DNA of 64,000 bases, taken from contig JAWZYU010000010.1 in NCBI GenBank assembly GCA_038380435.1, forward strand, positions 41,946,135 to 42,010,134. Reading direction: 5' to 3'. Numbering within the stretch: the first letter of the stretch is position 1; each line of letters opens with the position of its first letter. Position numbers and translations under genes: made by a program. A model generated the notes under the pieces. The model saw only the letters and a program-made list of their open reading frames with translations. It was not told where the DNA came from and made no database searches. Below, piece by piece: positions 63,713-64,000 of the stretch. This DNA is from Ryuthela nishihirai. Taxonomy: Eukaryota > Arthropoda > Arachnida > Araneae > Heptathelidae.

Positions 63713-64000
63713 CCTTTGAATCACTGTATCACAAGGTGTCATGCCATGAGTTTCAGATTTTATTGGACTTCTTCAGTAACACTGCATTCAGTAAATTGCA
63801 TTTTTATGTTTATTTTCATCTTATTTCTGTTGATTATTTATAAATAAATAAATATATACATTTATCTTCATACATATTAGAGATGGTTTCTATTTTTTAT
63901 TTTGCTTGTATAGGAGTGCTTAATCAAAAACGCTTGAAGACTATTTCACTAGATTATAACCCAATAAATTTCATTAGTGTTTTTTTTTCAATAGAAATCC
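63713..64000. other. Anonymous AT-rich DNA
   Basis: TAAATAAATAAATATATA tract near 63841. Nothing else is seen. Confidence 0.45.

Overview
The window is eukaryotic, intron-rich, repeat-dense DNA from an animal, most likely an arthropod and plausibly an arachnid. The organism call is an inference from the apterous-type LIM gene and from the mix of Tc1/mariner, RTE, hAT and tRNA-derived SINE elements; no sequence search was possible. No bacterial, viral or organellar signature is visible. Only one host gene can be supported. It is a LIM-homeodomain gene of the apterous/LHX2/9 class on the minus strand, seen as two coding exons: LIM domain 1 (about 47133-46913) and LIM domain 2 (13820-13447). They are separated by an intron of about 33.1 kb that fills most of the window. 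The two exons join in frame only if the intron uses a GC-AG donor. The homeobox exon was not found and should lie at or beyond the left edge; upstream N-terminal exons may lie to the right.

Nearly everything else is mobile or repetitive DNA. The commonest element is a roughly 390-bp tRNA-derived SINE (called SINE-A here) with a tRNA-Thr(CGT)-like head. It occurs about 25 times; many copies have target-site duplications (TSDs) of 9-14 bp that can be read directly, and several are nested in other elements. A second tRNA-derived SINE of about 205 bp (SINE-B) occurs about a dozen times and ends in two hairpins. A TA-flanked, almost perfectly palindromic foldback MITE family (foldback-TA) has simple copies of about 215 bp and larger ones with nested palindromes. 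There are also long-inverted-repeat MITEs of about 530 bp, two roughly 1.2-kb Tc1 elements, one 1.1-kb mariner-like element, a broken RTE-type LINE with pieces elsewhere, a jockey/CR1-like LINE fragment, the 3' end of a hAT transposon and a 408-bp hAT-type MITE.

Layout. 1-13 kb: repeats downstream of the LIM2 exon (intron or 3' gene space). 13.2-13.8 kb: 21-bp minisatellite and LIM2 exon. 13.8-46.9 kb: the giant intron, including a 1.1-kb 30-bp minisatellite (15.7-16.8 kb), mariner (20.3-21.4 kb), RTE LINE (24.1-27.2 kb), composite foldback MITEs (29-34 kb) and a Tc1 element (42.5-43.7 kb). 46.9-47.6 kb: LIM1 exon and a candidate promoter or 5' region. 47.6-64 kb: upstream sequence with SINEs, MITEs, a second Tc1 (57.4-58.6 kb) and hAT remnants.

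The most interesting observations are: (i) a SINE cut in two by a foldback MITE whose halves now lie inverted about 570 bp apart, best explained by inversion between two palindromic MITEs; (ii) the GC-AG donor of the 33-kb LIM intron; (iii) a SINE whose tRNA-like promoter is repeated six times as a 57-bp unit; (iv) a shared 3' end between SINE-B and the RTE LINE; (v) modular growth of nested palindromes in the foldback MITE family; and (vi) a SINE with about 67 bp of apparent 3'-transduced sequence inserted into an old RTE copy.
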